Assembly (NCBI GenBank): GCA_964577835.1
Contig: CAZOBN010000003.1
Location: 1-64,000, forward strand
DNA: 64,000 nucleotides
Direction: 5' to 3'
Source of the DNA: CAVVYA01 sp964577835
GTDB lineage: Bacteria > Pseudomonadota > Alphaproteobacteria > SMXQ01
Shown here piece after piece: positions 61,815-64,000 of the stretch. The stretch's first letter is position 1. Every line of letters starts with the position of its first letter. The notes below the pieces were generated by a model, which saw only the letters and a program-made list of their open reading frames with translations, did no database searches and was not told the origin of the DNA. Position numbers and translations under genes: made by a program.

Positions 61815-62498
61815 ATGTTCACCCGGCTCGTTCGTGCCTTGGCGATATACAGTGCTCTGACCTTGGCATCGAGCGCCGGGGCTCAGGCCGCGCTCATCGT
61901 CAATGCTTCCGTCGGCGGCGCGCCGACCGGGGTGACCTATATCAACTTCAACCTTCTGCCTCTGGGTAATTCCGGCGGAGCCAGCGGCGGGCTGACGGTC
62001 TCCTACACCGGCACCGGCCAGACCGTGCAGGGAGCGGCATCCGGTCTCTATGCCGCGCCGTTCCTCTCCAACAACAACGGCGTGCCGTTCGGCACCGCGG
62101 GCAATGGCGCCGATCCCACGAGATATCTCAGCACCGGCATCGGCACGGTGACTCTGCTGTTGCCCGGCGACATGCAGTATTTCGGCCTGCTGTGGGGCTC
62201 GGTCGACAACTACAACTCGCTGCAGTTCTGGGACGGCGCGGCCATGGTCGGAAGCCTGACGGGCACCGACATCTGGGCCGGCGCCAACGGCGACCAAGGC
62301 GCCAATGGCACCTTCTATGTCAACGTCAATTCCACCCTCGCGTTCGACCGCGTGGTCGCCAAGAGCACCCAATACGCCTTCGAGTTCGACAACGTCGCCT
62401 ATAACCCGACATCCACCGTGCCGGAACCGGGCACTCTGGCATTGTTCGGAACCCTTGTTGCCGGCCTCGCGCTGGTCCGTCGCCAGCGCGGGATTTGA
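61815..62498 (+). CDS. PEP-CTERM sorting domain protein
   Basis: A 227-residue exported protein. Signal peptide (ALAIYSALTLASSAGAQA), a Gly/Asn-rich beta-strand body, and a C-terminal sorting signal: VPEPGTLALFGTLVAGLALV followed by basic residues. Such signals are cut by exosortase and the proteins are linked to exopolysaccharide. No exosortase gene is in the window; a flippase gene follows. Confidence 0.92.
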   Translation: MFTRLVRALAIYSALTLASSAGAQAALIVNASVGGAPTGVTYINFNLLPLGNSGGASGGLTVSYTGTGQTVQGAASGLYAAPFLSNNNGVPFGTAGNGADPTRYLSTGIGTVTLLLPGDMQYFGLLWGSVDNYNSLQFWDGAAMVGSLTGTDIWAGANGDQGANGTFYVNVNSTLAFDRVVAKSTQYAFEFDNVAYNPTSTVPEPGTLALFGTLVAGLALVRRQRGI

Positions 62499-62530
62499 AG
62501 ACGGTCCTCCGCCGTCTTCTGCGTGAACGA

Positions 62531-62560
62531 ACGCCCGGCACCGTGTGCCGGGCGTCTTTT
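62531..62560 (+). terminator. Rho-independent terminator after the PEP-CTERM gene
   Basis: A 10-bp stem, ACGCCCGGCA / TGCCGGGCGT, with a 5-nt loop, then CTTTTT. A second stem (GAAGACGG / CCGTCTTC at 62497-62519) covers the stop codon. Confidence 0.88.
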
Positions 62561-62608
62561 TATGCCCTTTGACCGTCGACCGTCCCGCCCCCTCCGCCGG
62601 CGCGGCGG

Positions 62609-64000
62609 TCACGATCCGAGGCTCGGACGATGGCGGATCGCCGCCATCGCGAAATCCAGCAAACGGAGAACCGACGCGCGCCCGGCGACCGCCAGCGCCG
62701 CCCCGTAGATCACGGCGCCGAGCGGCACCAGCATGGCGAGGCGGGTCATCGCCGAGGCGTGCTGCAGCCAATGATGGTCGATCAGCGCCAGCGTGGCGCC
62801 CATGACGATCGTCGCACCCAGGGGCACCCAACCGATCTTGACGATGAGCCATGGCGAACAGTTGAGCAGGCGGCAAACCAAGAGATGCAGAATGGGGCCG
62901 CCGATCGCGATGCGGCTGGCCCATAGCGCCGTCGCCTCGAACACGTCGTCCGGACGGAGCAGGAAGAACGCCGCAAAGACGAAGAAAAAATTGACCAGGC
63001 TGGCGGCGAACACAAGACCGGGACGACCGAGCGCCGTCAGGGTTGTCGGGCCGAACAGAAACAGGAATTGCAGCATGGCGCCGATCGCCAGCATGGTGAC
63101 GAGGGGCGCGGCCGGAAGCCAGGTCTCTCCCAGCAGCACAGCGATGATCGGCAACGCGCAAACCGCCAGGCCGCCGAACAGCGGCTGTGTCGCGAGCGCG
63201 GAGAATTCCGTCGCCTGCTTATAGGCGCGCACCAGGGATGCTCTGTCTTCCTGGCGACGCGAGAAGATCGGCAACGCCAGATTGTGCGCCCCGCCGGCGA
63301 GCAGGTCGAATAGCGTATCGACGACGCGCTGGGCGATATTGAGATAGCCGACCGCCGTTACCCCGAGGTAGTTGCCAACCAGCAGCGTGAACATCCGCCC
63401 GCTACCGGTCCAGACGAGCCGCGTACCGACGGAGAGCGCGCCGAACGAGAACAGCTCGCCCAGGCGCGCTGGCGAAAACGACAATGCCGGGCGCCACGGG
63501 CAGGCTGGCCAGACCAGCAGCGTGCTGACGAAAACCTGGATCAGATGCTGCGCCACGAGGCTCCACACGCCGTAGTGCGACGCCGCCATGGCGACGGCGA
63601 CCAGCGCGCCGCACAGGCGGCCGCACAGCGATCGCAGCGCGAGCGGCCGAAAGCGAACCTCCCGCCGCAAAACGGCGATCGGCACGCAACCGGCGCCGCT
63701 CATCGCGAGGCTGAGGCCGATGATCGGGAGTAGTGCCGCGACCTGCTCGCTCTCGAAGATCTCGCCGATCGGCTTGGCGGCGAACCAGCAGGCCGCGCTC
63801 AACCCGAGGCCCAGCACGAGGCAGACCCAGAACGCGGAGTGCAGATGGCTCGGCGTCAGCTTCGGCCGCTGGATGATGGCATCATGCAGCAGCATCTCCA
63901 CCACCATCGCGAGGATTTGGACGATCCCCAGCGCGATGGCGAAAGCGCCCAGCTCGCCGGGCCCCGCCAAGCGGGCCACCACGAGCAAGACCGCCAAGGA
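62609..64000 (-). CDS. Oligosaccharide flippase (Wzx/MATE-like), N-terminus cut by window edge
   Basis: At least 463 residues with about 12-14 membrane helices and no stop before the window end, so the true start is beyond 64000. GAFAIALGIVQILAMVVEML and FSFGALSVGTRLVWTGSGRM match the polysaccharide-transport (PST) family, which flips lipid-linked sugars to the periplasmic side. It may belong to an exopolysaccharide locus continuing to the right, fitting the PEP-CTERM gene next to it. Confidence 0.9.
   Translation of the reverse strand, partial: SLAVLLVVARLAGPGELGAFAIALGIVQILAMVVEMLLHDAIIQRPKLTPSHLHSAFWVCLVLGLGLSAACWFAAKPIGEIFESEQVAALLPIIGLSLAMSGAGCVPIAVLRREVRFRPLALRSLCGRLCGALVAVAMAASHYGVWSLVAQHLIQVFVSTLLVWPACPWRPALSFSPARLGELFSFGALSVGTRLVWTGSGRMFTLLVGNYLGVTAVGYLNIAQRVVDTLFDLLAGGAHNLALPIFSRRQEDRASLVRAYKQATEFSALATQPLFGGLAVCALPIIAVLLGETWLPAAPLVTMLAIGAMLQFLFLFGPTTLTALGRPGLVFAASLVNFFFVFAAFFLLRPDDVFEATALWASRIAIGGPILHLLVCRLLNCSPWLIVKIGWVPLGATIVMGATLALIDHHWLQHASAMTRLAMLVPLGAVIYGAALAVAGRASVLRLLDFAMAAIRHRPSLGS

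Overview
The window is a GC-rich, gene-dense stretch of an alphaproteobacterial chromosome, most likely Hyphomicrobiales (Xanthobacteraceae/Bradyrhizobiaceae-like). This is inferred from DUF2312/GapR, DUF2852, CarD, the PA2778/PA2779 pair, several orphan TctC/Bug-type receptors, and small palindromic repeats of a style common in that order. I see no transposase, integrase, phage gene, rRNA or CRISPR array.

Region 1 (1-11.5 kb, all minus strand) reads as one long transcription unit: VOC-Rieske fusion, two VOC proteins, a creatinase-fold hydrolase, a solute-binding protein, a Rieske oxygenase, three more paralogous solute-binding proteins, a fused two-domain ABC permease and the start of its ATPase. 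It looks like an uptake-plus-oxidation unit for an unknown organic substrate. Region 2 (11.8-21.1 kb) is a second catabolic block: LysR regulator, two-domain dehydrogenase, TctC-type receptor, heme-oxygenase-like putative diiron enzyme, gentisate-dioxygenase-like bicupin, DapA-family aldolase/lyase, then a divergent IclR regulator, another bicupin and another receptor. Region 3 (22-31.7 kb) has a second dehydrogenase/LysR pair, an amidohydrolase, and a minus-strand unit of ADP-forming acyl-CoA synthetase, acyl-CoA dehydrogenase, hydroxycinnamoyl-CoA hydratase-lyase and a third receptor. Together these regions suggest a scavenger of aromatic or other plant/soil-derived acids.

From 31.9 kb onward the window is mostly core and accessory single genes: DUF3096, a split nitrile-hydratase-beta-like pair with no catalytic alpha gene, DUF2852 with a TetR gene (both carrying the same palindrome), a BtuF-like protein, a DMT exporter, a tRNA-Lys(UUU) gene interrupted by a 101-bp repeat, quinone oxidoreductase, CaiB-type CoA-transferase, NhaA, SemiSWEET, CBS protein, receiver protein, LpxR-like lipid A deacylase, cyclophilin, GapR, DUF488, ChrA, and an AT-richer HipBA toxin-antitoxin locus with three operators spaced exactly 50 bp apart. 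Upstream of HipBA lies about 400 bp of gene-free, strongly hairpin-forming DNA.

The last part (51-64 kb) holds PA2779/PA2778, DUF4394, a polysaccharide deacetylase-like protein, an RhlE-like helicase, DmeF, DUF805, DUF72, ArsC-like, CarD, a cold-shock protein, IF-1, a PEP-CTERM protein and a truncated oligosaccharide flippase.

The best candidates for new biology are the interrupted tRNA-Lys, the four-receptor ABC/Rieske/VOC-Rieske operon, the orphan split nitrile-hydratase-beta pair, the evenly spaced HipB boxes, and the structured intergenic region next to them.
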